Notes under the pieces: generated by a model
Database searches by the model: none
Told to the model about the DNA's origin: nothing
What the model saw: only the letters and a program-made list of their open reading frames with translations
Program-made: the position numbers and the translations under genes
Origin: Burkholderiales bacterium
Lineage (GTDB): Bacteria; Pseudomonadota; Gammaproteobacteria; Burkholderiales; Burkholderiaceae_C
DNA length: 64,000 nucleotides
Assembly: GCA_016703325.1 (NCBI GenBank)
Contig: JADJCH010000011.1
Coordinates: 1-64,000, forward strand
Reading direction: 5' to 3'
Part shown: positions 17,438-25,363 of the stretch, piece by piece
How positions within the stretch are numbered: the first letter of the stretch is position 1
Layout of the letters: the number at the start of each line of letters is the position of its first letter

Positions 17438-19402
17438 TCAGCATGGGTCTGAATTCGATACCAGCTGCGCCGGATCCCTGGACGGATCGCTCGGCTGCGC
17501 CGCACGCGCCAGCGTGATCTGCGCCAGCAGCGCATAACCGCCGGGCACGGAGCTGTCCAAGGTCAGGGCTCGGCGGCAACCTGACTCGGCATGATCAAGA
17601 TGGCCACCGGCCAGTCGAGCCTGGGCGCGCAGCAGGTGCGGGCGCGCGTCGTCAGGCTGTTCCGCGATCGCCCGCGAGTAGGCCTGCTCCGCTTCCGTTG
17701 GGCGGCCCAACCCCTGGCAGGCCAGTCCCCGGCCCTCATGCACCCGGGCGACATCGCCAGGCCACGTCAGCGCCTGGTCGAACCACGCGAGCGCTTCACC
17801 CCACTGCTGCTGACGCAGGTGGACCCGACCCAGACAGGACGGTGCATTGAGTGGTGCAGCACCCGCAGCCACCAGACGCTGGAGGTGGAGCGTTGCACGC
17901 AACCAATCGCGTGCGGCGAAACCGAGCAGCGCCTGAACCACGTCGGCCCAGAGGCCCTCGTGAGCCTGCGGCGGCAGCCCCAGGGCCAGCTCGTCACACT
18001 CGCTGAAGCGCCCCGCCTCCAGGAGGAGTTCGCCCAGCGTGACACGGGCACCCAGCTCCTGCGGCACCTCACGCAGTACCACCTGCAGGGCCGCGATGGC
18101 GCCGGCGGCGTCCCCCCTGGCCCTGCGCACCGACACCCAGGCCGCGAGCCGGCGCATGCGCAGGGGCAGCGTGTTGCGCTCCAGGTGCTCCACCGGCGCC
18201 ACCGGGCAGCCCTGGGAGCGCAGCCAGTCGAGGCAGGCTTCATCGCGCTGCACCGGTGAGATGAGATCGTCCATCCGCAGCGCTGGCGCAGCAGGCAGGG
18301 CCTTGTGCTGGCGGCGGGCGTCGAAGGGCCCGGCCTGGCGCGCCAGCAGATCCCGCCCCGGCCAGCCCGGCTGGTCGACCAAGCCGAGCAGGCCCGCCAA
18401 AGTCGGGGCCACGTCCAGGCCGGACACCCGTTCCAGCAGGATGTCGGCCGGCACGTCGGGACCGGCAAGCACCAGACCTCCAGGGCCATCGCCGCGGAAC
18501 AACTCGCCCGAGCCGATGGGCGCCGCAGGAATGCCGGCGTTGGACAGCAGCATCAGGTGCGCCTGCCGGCCCAGAAGGGCCATGTAGCGCCCCACCAGCA
18601 GGTCGAGGTAGCGGTACCAGGGGGCCAGGCCCACGTCTGCCGGCTGCTCCGGCGCATGGCGGCGCAGCAGGTTCAGCCACTCGGGCAGACCGTCCAGGCG
18701 CAGCACCATCAAGGCGTCATCGCCCTGGCTGGCCCAGTGCACGCCGAGGTTGTGCACACTTGACCAGCGCGCCAGCTGCCAGCGGGCCGGGCGCAGCAGC
18801 GCGTTGGCCTCTCCCGGTCGGGCCGTGGGCACCAGTGGCTGCACCAGCGACACGGCCAGATCCTCCGGATGAACGCGCGCCTCATCCACCAGCTCCACCA
18901 ACGCCCTCAGGTCCGGCGGCTCCACACAGTCGGGCGACAGGGGCCAGCAGGTCTCTGAGGCGTGCTCGGCACGCTCGAAGCCTTCCCCGACGATCTGCAG
19001 GCGGGAGGCAGCCTCGGGCGAAGCACCGAGCAGCCCGTCAGCTGCGCCGGTCGCCGCCGGCCAAGCGACGACGCGCGCCGTCCGCCCCTGTGCCGCCGCC
19101 AGCTCCCAGAACGTGGGCCGGCGCCGCTGCGCTCCCCCGACCCGGCTGCTGCGGATGCCATCCGGGCGCACCCACAGATCGTTCAGCACGCCATGCTCAT
19201 CCGCGCAGGTGCCCGTGGCCAGGGTGGTCCACTGCGCACAGGCGCCGGCCGGCGCGGGCACACGCATCGGGCCGCTGGCGCCGGCCTTCATCAACTGGGT
19301 CACGAAGGGCATCTGCCCGGCATCGACCAAGCGATGCAGAAGATCCCAGTCCAGGCCGTCGACAGCCAGGACCAGCAGGCGGGGTTTGGCGCAAGGGGTC
19401 AT
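17438..19402 (-). CDS. Alkaline-phosphatase-superfamily protein with TPR repeats
   Basis: A 654-residue protein. The first ~370 residues are a type I phosphodiesterase/nucleotide pyrophosphatase-like domain: LLVLAVDGLDWDLLHRL with the metal-binding Asp, QWTTLATGTCADEHGV with a candidate Thr nucleophile, and VSGLDVAPTLAGLLGL. The last ~200 residues form tetratricopeptide repeats (VHLRQQQWGEALAWFDQAL; GLGRPTEAEQAYSRAI). No signal peptide is seen, so a cytoplasmic location is predicted, unlike most phosphatases of the family. The substrate is unknown. It lies between two PEP-CTERM genes and may act in the same cell-envelope context. Confidence 0.82.
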   Translation of the reverse strand: MTPCAKPRLLVLAVDGLDWDLLHRLVDAGQMPFVTQLMKAGASGPMRVPAPAGACAQWTTLATGTCADEHGVLNDLWVRPDGIRSSRVGGAQRRRPTFWELAAAQGRTARVVAWPAATGAADGLLGASPEAASRLQIVGEGFERAEHASETCWPLSPDCVEPPDLRALVELVDEARVHPEDLAVSLVQPLVPTARPGEANALLRPARWQLARWSSVHNLGVHWASQGDDALMVLRLDGLPEWLNLLRRHAPEQPADVGLAPWYRYLDLLVGRYMALLGRQAHLMLLSNAGIPAAPIGSGELFRGDGPGGLVLAGPDVPADILLERVSGLDVAPTLAGLLGLVDQPGWPGRDLLARQAGPFDARRQHKALPAAPALRMDDLISPVQRDEACLDWLRSQGCPVAPVEHLERNTLPLRMRRLAAWVSVRRARGDAAGAIAALQVVLREVPQELGARVTLGELLLEAGRFSECDELALGLPPQAHEGLWADVVQALLGFAARDWLRATLHLQRLVAAGAAPLNAPSCLGRVHLRQQQWGEALAWFDQALTWPGDVARVHEGRGLACQGLGRPTEAEQAYSRAIAEQPDDARPHLLRAQARLAGGHLDHAESGCRRALTLDSSVPGGYALLAQITLARAAQPSDPSRDPAQLVSNSDPC

Positions 19403-19501
19403 GCTGAACAGGCCGAGCCGCTCGCGGCATCCGGAGGACTCCTGTTAAGCCCCCTCCTCGCGCGCGTTCAACCAACCCACAACGATCCGGAAGGACTTTC
19501 C

Positions 19502-20709
19502 ATGCACAACAGACCGCCCCTGCCCTGTCGGCTCGCGCCCCCATGGCGCCTCCTGGCGCTGGCCCTGGCACTGGCCGCCGCCGGCGTCGGTAACGCTCAG
19601 GCCGCTGCCTCCATCCAGGGCATCGGCTTGATGAGCGGCGGCAGCTCCACCAGCGTGACCGGCCTGTCCGGCCTGTCCGGCGACGGCAGCGTGGTGCTGG
19701 CCAAGGGCAACTCCGCCAGCAGCGGCACGCAGACCCTGGGGCTGACCTGGACAGCCAGCGGCGGGCTGGTGGATCTGGGGCTGCCTGCGCTGGGCAGCTC
19801 CAGCATCACGCCCACTGCCGCGTCCACCACGGCAGCACCATCGTCGGCTACCGCTCGGAGGACGGCGGCAGCACCTCCACGCCCTTCGTGTGGTCCAGCG
19901 GCTCCTTCAGCACACTGAGCGGCCTGGGTGGCTCCACCGCAGCGGCTTATGCGGTGTCAGGCGACGGCGCGGTGATCCTGGGGAGCGCTCGCAACGCCGC
20001 AAACCAATGGGAGGCGGTACGCTGGGTGGGCGGCAGCACCACGGACCTGGGGTTCGTCAACGGTGGCACGTTGTCGCATGGCTACGGCCTGAACAGCGAC
20101 GGCTCGGTGGCGGTGGGCCACGCACTTGACGGCGCGGCTTCCCGCTACGCGCCCCTGGTGTGGACCACCGGCGGCGCCACCGCCTTGACGGACGTGCGCG
20201 GCAGCTTCAGCTGGGCGAACGCCATCTCCACCGACGGCAGCACCATCGTGGGCACCACGGGCGGGGCCGGTGGGGGTCGGGTGGCAGCCTACTGGGACCG
20301 CGCCACCGGCAGCCTGCACGACCTGGGCGATCTACCGGGCGGCAGCGTGGCGGGCGCGGGGTGGGACGTGAGCGGCGACGGCTCGGTGATGGTCGGCCGG
20401 GGCCATTCGGGCGCCGGCTACCAGCCCTTCATCTGGACGGCCACCCTGGGCATGCGCGAGCTGTCGGACTACCTCACCAACGATCAGGCGATGAACCTGA
20501 CGGGCTGGGTGCTGTCGGAGGTGGTGGCCGTCTCCGACGACGGCAACACGCTGGTGGGCAACGGCAGCTACCAGGGCACCCAGCAGAGCTGGGTGGTGAC
20601 GCTCAACGCGGCGCCGGTGCCGGAGCCCGAGAGCTACGCCATGCTGTTGGCCGGCCTGGGGGTGCTGGGAGCGGTGGCGCGGCGGCGGCGCGGTCAGGCC
20701 GCCGCCTGA
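19502..20709 (+). CDS. PEP-CTERM protein with HAF-type repeats (one frameshift)
   Basis: An exported protein of about 402 residues with signal peptide (LLALALALAAAGVGNAQAA), a body of repeated units of the form xVSxDGSxxVG (LSGDGSVVLA, VSGDGAVILG, STDGSTIVG, VSGDGSVMVG, VSDDGNTLVG) and a PEP-CTERM tail (VPEPESYAMLLAGLGVLG, then RRRRGQ). The repeats match the HAF-repeat family of predicted beta-propeller surface proteins. Near 19826 one base appears to be missing: the sequence before reads ITPTAAS and the sequence after reads HGSTIVGYRSEDGG in another frame. It should be cut by exosortase at the envelope. Confidence 0.85.
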
Positions 20710-20716
20710 TCTGACC

Positions 20717-20742
20717 GAGAGCGGCTCACCGGGGCCGCTCTC
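20717..20742. terminator. Terminator hairpin between the PEP-CTERM gene and hisF
   Basis: GAGAGCGGC (20717-20725) pairs perfectly with GCCGCTCTC (20734-20742) around an 8-base loop. It lies between two convergent genes and could serve both. There is no T tract. Confidence 0.6.
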
Positions 20743-20751
20743 CGTCGCACC

Positions 20752-21531
20752 TCAGATGCGCACCGTGATCCCGCGTGCGGCCATCACCTGCTTGGCCTCG
20801 GCCACCGTGTGGTCGCCGTAGTGGAAGATGCTGGCGGCCAGCACCGCATCCGCGCCGCCCTGCTGCACGCCGTCGGCCAGGTGGTCGAGGTTGCCGACGC
20901 CGCCTGAAGCGATCACCGGCACCGGCACCGCGTCAGCCACCGCGCGGGTGAGTTCGAGGTCGAAGCCGATCTTGGTGCCGTCGCGGTCCATGCTGGTCAG
21001 CAGGATCTCGCCAGCGCCCATCTGCGCCATCTGCGTGGCCCAGGCCACTGCGTCGATGTGCATGTTCTTGCGCCCGCCGTGGGTGTAGACGTCCCAGCCC
21101 GGGCCCTTGGTGGCCAGGTCCTCGCCGACGCGCTTCTTGGCGTCGATGGCCACGACGATGCACTGTGAGCCGTACTTGTCCGCGGCGTCGCGGATCACCT
21201 GCGGGTTGGCCACCGCGGCGGAGTTGAAGCTGACCTTGTCGGCCCCGGCGTTGAGCAGGCGGCGCACATCGGCCACCGTGCGCACCCCACCACCCACCGT
21301 CAGCGGGATGAAGACCTGTGAGGCCACGGCCTCGATGATGTGCAGGATCAGGTCCCGCCCGTCACTGGTGGCGGTGATGTCCAGAAAGGTCAGCTCATCG
21401 GCGCCCTGGTCGTTGTAGCGCGCGGCGATCTCGACCGGATCGCCCGCGTCTCGCAACTCGACGAAGTTGACACCCTTGACGACCCGGCCGCCGGTGACGT
21501 CCAGGCAGGGGATGATGCGTTTGGCGAGCAT
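20752..21531 (-). CDS. hisF: Imidazole glycerol phosphate synthase cyclase subunit HisF
   Basis: A 259-residue (beta/alpha)8 barrel that with HisH converts PRFAR to imidazole glycerol phosphate and AICAR in histidine synthesis. Catalytic and phosphate-binding segments are clear: AKRIIPCLDVTGGRVVKGVN with the first catalytic Asp, IPLTVGGGVRT, IVVAIDAKK with the second catalytic Asp, and PVIASGGVGNLDHL. The start MLAKRII at 21531 fits the family better than an in-frame ATG 12 bases upstream. It is the last gene of the his cluster; no hisI or hisE follows. Confidence 0.97.
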   Translation of the reverse strand: MLAKRIIPCLDVTGGRVVKGVNFVELRDAGDPVEIAARYNDQGADELTFLDITATSDGRDLILHIIEAVASQVFIPLTVGGGVRTVADVRRLLNAGADKVSFNSAAVANPQVIRDAADKYGSQCIVVAIDAKKRVGEDLATKGPGWDVYTHGGRKNMHIDAVAWATQMAQMGAGEILLTSMDRDGTKIGFDLELTRAVADAVPVPVIASGGVGNLDHLADGVQQGGADAVLAASIFHYGDHTVAEAKQVMAARGITVRI

Positions 21532-21543
21532 GTCGGTCCTCAA

Positions 21544-21969
21544 TCAGTCGATACGCGGACCCGCCAGCTGCTCCATCCGGGCTGCAAAGGCAGCCAATAG
21601 GTCAACATGACGCCGCAAGATGCAGTCAGCCAGAGCCACTGCCGTGGCGGGTTGGTACGAATCGATCGCACGGTTGCGGCTGGTGATCATCTCCATCCAG
21701 CCTTCGCCGTCCTCGATCAGCTGAACCGAGAAGGCGGCGCGGGTGGCGTCGCGCGAGCCGGTCATGTCACCGCGGCCTTGCCAGATGAAGAAGTCCTTCA
21801 TCACGTTCCAGGCCAGTTCATGCGTGAACTCGAAAGCCTGGATCAGGCCTTGCCGCTCCAACTCGCTGAGTGGCCGCTGAGTCTGCAACTCCACCGCTGA
21901 CTGGAGCTGCGCCAGGGCTCGCTGGTAATTCGCCAGACGCTGTTGCCAGCGGATGTCAGAGTTGCCCAC
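21544..21969 (-). CDS. HI0074-type nucleotidyltransferase substrate-binding protein (orphan)
   Basis: A 141-residue all-helical protein of the HI0074/HEPN-like family: WQQRLANYQRALAQLQSAVE, LIQAFEFTHELAWNVMKDFF and ITSRNRAIDSYQPATAVALA are typical. Members pair with a small MNT-type nucleotidyltransferase, often in toxin-antitoxin-like units. Here no nucleotidyltransferase gene is adjacent; the gene sits inside the his operon between hisA and hisF, 12 bases before hisF. Its function in this setting is unknown. Confidence 0.85.
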   Translation of the reverse strand: MGNSDIRWQQRLANYQRALAQLQSAVELQTQRPLSELERQGLIQAFEFTHELAWNVMKDFFIWQGRGDMTGSRDATRAAFSVQLIEDGEGWMEMITSRNRAIDSYQPATAVALADCILRRHVDLLAAFAARMEQLAGPRID

Positions 21970-21999
21970 AGCCCGGCCTGCCCACTGCGCTCAACAGGT

Positions 22000-22743
22000 T
22001 CAGGCGCCGTTGAGTTCGTCCGCGCGGCGCTGGCCGGCGGCGAAGTCGAGGTCGCCGGTGTAGATGGCACGGCCGCAGATCACGCCCTGCACGCCTTCGT
22101 TCTCGACGGCGCACAGCGCCTCGATGTCGGCCAGGTTACTCAGGCCGCCGGAGGCGATCACGGGGATGCTCAGCGCCTGGGCCAGCTTGACGGTGGCGTC
22201 GATGTTGATGCCCGAGAGCATGCCGTCGCGGCCGATGTCGGTGTAGATGATGCCTTCGACGCCGTAGTCCTCGAACTTCCTGGCCAGGTCGATCACCTCG
22301 TGGCCGGTCAGTTTGCTCCAGCCATCGGTGGCGACCTTGCCGTCCTTGGCATCCAGGCCCACCATGATGTGACCACCGAAGGCGGTGCAGGCGTCACGCA
22401 GGAAGCCGGGGTTCTTGACTGCGGCGGTGCCGATGATGACGTAGCTCAGGCCGTCGTCGAGGTAACGCTCGATGGTGTCCAGGTCACGTATGCCGCCCCC
22501 CAACTGCACGGGAATGGCATCGCCCACCTCATGCAGGATGGCCTTGATGGCGCCCTCGTTGACCGGTTTGCCGGCAAAGGCCCCGTTCAGGTCCACCAGA
22601 TGCAGCCTGCGGGCGCCAGCGTCCAGCCAGCGGCGCGCCATGGCGGCCGGATCCAATCCGAAGGTGGTGGAGACGTTCATGTCGCCTTGCTTGAGGCGAA
22701 CACATTGGCCGTCTTTGAGGTCGATGGCGGGGATCAGCAACAT
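22000..22743 (-). CDS. hisA: ProFAR isomerase HisA
   Basis: A 247-residue (beta/alpha)8 barrel catalysing the Amadori rearrangement of ProFAR to PRFAR. LLIPAIDLKDGQCVRLKQGD (catalytic Asp), IPVQLGGGIRDLDTIE, GLDAKDGKVATDGW, IYTDIGRDGMLSG (second catalytic Asp) and IPVIASGGLSNLADI are all intact. Length matches the family. It lies 93 bases after hisH and 30 bases before the HI0074-like gene in the his operon. Confidence 0.97.
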   Translation of the reverse strand: MLLIPAIDLKDGQCVRLKQGDMNVSTTFGLDPAAMARRWLDAGARRLHLVDLNGAFAGKPVNEGAIKAILHEVGDAIPVQLGGGIRDLDTIERYLDDGLSYVIIGTAAVKNPGFLRDACTAFGGHIMVGLDAKDGKVATDGWSKLTGHEVIDLARKFEDYGVEGIIYTDIGRDGMLSGINIDATVKLAQALSIPVIASGGLSNLADIEALCAVENEGVQGVICGRAIYTGDLDFAAGQRRADELNGA

Positions 22744-22836
22744 GGCCGTCGTCGGTGCGGGGTGGAGGAAACGGGTGTCGGAGGGATGCCGCCGCAGCGT
22801 GAAGTGGCGCAGCGGGCCAGCGGGTTCAGATCGAGG

Positions 22837-23505
22837 TCAGGGTTTCCAGCTCAGGAAGTTGCGGTACAGGGCCAGACCCTGATCCGCACTTTTTTCGGGG
22901 TGGAACTGGGTGGCAAAAATGTTATCCCTTGCCACGGCGCAGGTAAAGCTGGTGCCATAGTCGGTTTCACCTGCGGCGTGGGCCGCGTCTTCGGGCGCCG
23001 TGTAGTAGCTGTGCACGAAGTAGAACCAGGAGCCGTCGGGCACGCCGGCCCAGATCGGGTGGACGCCTCCGCCATGGTGAGCGTGGGCCTGCTGGCGCAC
23101 GCGGTTCCAGCCCATCTGCGGCACCTTGTAGCGGCTGCCGTCGCTCTGCAACCGGCCTTCCAGGCGAAAGCGCCGCACCTGGCCGGGGATCAGGCCCAGG
23201 CCGGGGGTGTCCTGCTCCTCGCTGTGATCCAGCAGCATCTGCATGCCCACACACACGCCCATCAGCGGCTTGCCGGCTGCGGCCTCCAGCACGGCGTCCT
23301 TCATGCCGGAGGCGGCCAGCTCGGCCATGCAGTCGCGCATCGCACCCTGGCCGGGCAGCACCACCCGCTCGGCAGCGCGCACCTCCTCGGGGCGGTGGGT
23401 GATCACCACCTCCAGGCCGCTGCCCTGGGCGACGTGCAGCACCGCCTGCGACACCGAGCGCAGGTTGCCCATGCCGTAGTCAACCACTGCGACTGTGCGT
23501 GCCAT
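22837..23505 (-). CDS. hisH: Imidazole glycerol phosphate synthase glutaminase subunit HisH
   Basis: A 222-residue class I glutamine amidotransferase feeding ammonia to HisF. The oxyanion and nucleophile region GVCVGMQMLLDHSEE has the catalytic Cys, and IFATQFHPEKS has the His and Glu of the triad. VAVVDYGMGNLRSV marks the N-terminus. It begins one base after the hisB stop, so coupling is likely. Confidence 0.97.
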   Translation of the reverse strand: MARTVAVVDYGMGNLRSVSQAVLHVAQGSGLEVVITHRPEEVRAAERVVLPGQGAMRDCMAELAASGMKDAVLEAAAGKPLMGVCVGMQMLLDHSEEQDTPGLGLIPGQVRRFRLEGRLQSDGSRYKVPQMGWNRVRQQAHAHHGGGVHPIWAGVPDGSWFYFVHSYYTAPEDAAHAAGETDYGTSFTCAVARDNIFATQFHPEKSADQGLALYRNFLSWKP

Positions 23506-23506
23506 G

Positions 23507-24112
23507 TCAGAGGGTTCCCTTGGTCGAAGGAATCACGCCCGCGCTGCGCGGATCGGGTGTGAGCGCCATGCGCAGCGCACGGCCGAAGGCCTTGAAGATC
23601 GTCTCGCACTGGTGGTGCGCGTTGACGCCCTTGAGGTTGTCAACGTGCAGGCTGACCAGCGCGTGGTTGACGAAGCCCTGGAAGAACTCGAACACCAGTT
23701 GCGTATCGAGCGCACCGATCATGCCGGCGGTGAACTGTACGTCCATCGCCAGGCCGGGCCGGCCGGAGAAGTCCACCACCACACGCGAGAGCGCCTCGTC
23801 CAGCGGCACGTAGCTGTGGCCGTAGCGGGTGATGCCCTTCTTGTCGCCCACGGCGCGGGCGATCGCCTGACCGAGGGTGATGCCGATGTCCTCCACCGTG
23901 TGGTGGCCGTCGATGTGCAGGTCGCCCTGGCACTCGACCTCCAGGTCGATCAGGCCGTGGCGGGCCACCTGGTCGAGCATGTGGTCCAGAAAGCCGATGC
24001 CGCTGGCCAGCTGGGCGCGGCCCGTGCCGTCCAGGTCCACGCGCACGCGGATCCTGGTTTCGTTGGTGTCGCGCCGGACTTCGGCGCAGCGGGAGGGCGT
24101 GGTATCGGTCAT
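23507..24112 (-). CDS. hisB: Imidazoleglycerol-phosphate dehydratase HisB
   Basis: A 201-residue monofunctional dehydratase of the sixth histidine step. Duplicated metal-binding motifs are present: GIGFLDHMLDQVARHG, DGHHTVEDIGITLGQAI, and in the second half NLKGVNAHHQCETIFKAFGR. There is no histidinol-phosphatase domain, as expected outside enterobacteria. It lies 9 bases after hisC. Confidence 0.97.
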   Translation of the reverse strand: MTDTTPSRCAEVRRDTNETRIRVRVDLDGTGRAQLASGIGFLDHMLDQVARHGLIDLEVECQGDLHIDGHHTVEDIGITLGQAIARAVGDKKGITRYGHSYVPLDEALSRVVVDFSGRPGLAMDVQFTAGMIGALDTQLVFEFFQGFVNHALVSLHVDNLKGVNAHHQCETIFKAFGRALRMALTPDPRSAGVIPSTKGTL

Positions 24113-24121
24113 GGCGGTGGT

Positions 24122-25363
24122 TCAGGCCGTGGCGGCTGCCAGGGCCTCGATCATGCGGGCATTTTCCTCGGGCGTGCCCACCGTCAGGCGCAGGCAGTGG
24201 GCCAGCAGCGGGTGCAGCGCCGAGACGTTCTTGATCAGCACGCCGCGCTGTTTCATGCCGGCAAAGGTGGTCGCGGCATCGGCCACGCGGATCAGGATCA
24301 TGTTGGCCTCGCTGGGCCAGACACGCTGCACACCCGGCAGCGCCGCCAGCGTGGCGAGCAGGCGCTCGCGCTCGGCGCGCAGCAGCGCGGCCTGGCGGGC
24401 GTACTCGTCGGCGTGTTCGAGCGCGAAGAGCGCCGCCTCGGCGTTGAGCACGCTGACGTTGTAGGGGGGGCGCACCTTGTCCAGCTCGGCGATCAGCGCC
24501 GCCGGCCCGACCAGGTAACCCAGGCGGATGCCGGCCAGGCCGAACTTGCTGAGGGTGCGCATCACCAGCACGTGGTCGCGCTGCCCCCCCTGCCCCACCT
24601 GAGCCAGCCGGCTGCGCGAAGCGAAGGGCTGGTAGGCCTCGTCGAACACGACCAGCCCGCCCTGCTCGCCCACCGCGTCGACGATCGCGTCGATCACCGC
24701 ATCGTCGAAGAGGTTGGCGGTCGGGTTGTTCGGGTAGGCGATGTAGGTGATCGCGGGGCGGTGCTCCCGGATGGCCGCGAGCATCGCGACGCCGTCGAGC
24801 TCAAAGTCCGCCGTCAGCGGCACGCCGACAAAGCCCAGGCCCTGCAGCCGGGCCGACATCTCGTACATCACGAAGCCGGGCAGCGGCGCCAGGATCTTCG
24901 CGCCCGGCAGGTCGCAGGCCAGCGCCAGCAGCGCAATCAGCTCGTCCGAGCCGTTGCCCAGCATCAGCGCGCAGCCGGCCGGCAGGTCGATGTGCTGCAC
25001 CAGCGCGGCCTTCAGGTCGTCGATGCGGGCGCCGGGGTAACGGTGGATCGCCACCGCACCGAGGCGCCGGCCCAGCTCGGCCTGCAATTCAGGCGGCAGG
25101 GCGAAGGGGTTCTCCATCGCGTCGAGCTTGATCAGCCCGGCGCTGGGCTGCACCGCGTAGGCGTGCATGCCCTGGATGTCGGCTCGCAGCGTGGCGCGCA
25201 GGCGCTCTGGAAGACAGGGCGTCACTGCGGCCATCTTGCCCTTGAGAGTCTCAGCAACGACGTCGGAAACACTCACGCCAAGCTCTTTCGCCCTCTCCTC
25301 AAGCCAGGCCGCCGTGTCATCCTCCAATTCCAGGGTCACGGATTCGGTACCAGGCAAGCTCAT
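24122..25363 (-). CDS. hisC: Histidinol-phosphate aminotransferase HisC with N-terminal ribbon-helix-helix-like extension
   Basis: A 413-residue protein. From about residue 44 it is a PLP-dependent fold-type I aminotransferase: LIKLDAMENPFALP, ITYIAYPNNPTANLF, GGLVVFDEAYQPF and the PLP-lysine region RTLSKFGLAGIRLGYL. The first 43 residues (VTLELEDDTAAWLEERAKEL, then GVSVSDVVAETLKGK) look like a CopG/RHH antitoxin and are not part of normal HisC. The ATG at 25363 overlaps the hisD stop (ATGA), favouring translation of the whole fusion. A second ATG at 25234 with AAGGG upstream could give a standard-length HisC. Confidence 0.93.
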   Translation of the reverse strand: MSLPGTESVTLELEDDTAAWLEERAKELGVSVSDVVAETLKGKMAAVTPCLPERLRATLRADIQGMHAYAVQPSAGLIKLDAMENPFALPPELQAELGRRLGAVAIHRYPGARIDDLKAALVQHIDLPAGCALMLGNGSDELIALLALACDLPGAKILAPLPGFVMYEMSARLQGLGFVGVPLTADFELDGVAMLAAIREHRPAITYIAYPNNPTANLFDDAVIDAIVDAVGEQGGLVVFDEAYQPFASRSRLAQVGQGGQRDHVLVMRTLSKFGLAGIRLGYLVGPAALIAELDKVRPPYNVSVLNAEAALFALEHADEYARQAALLRAERERLLATLAALPGVQRVWPSEANMILIRVADAATTFAGMKQRGVLIKNVSALHPLLAHCLRLTVGTPEENARMIEALAAATA

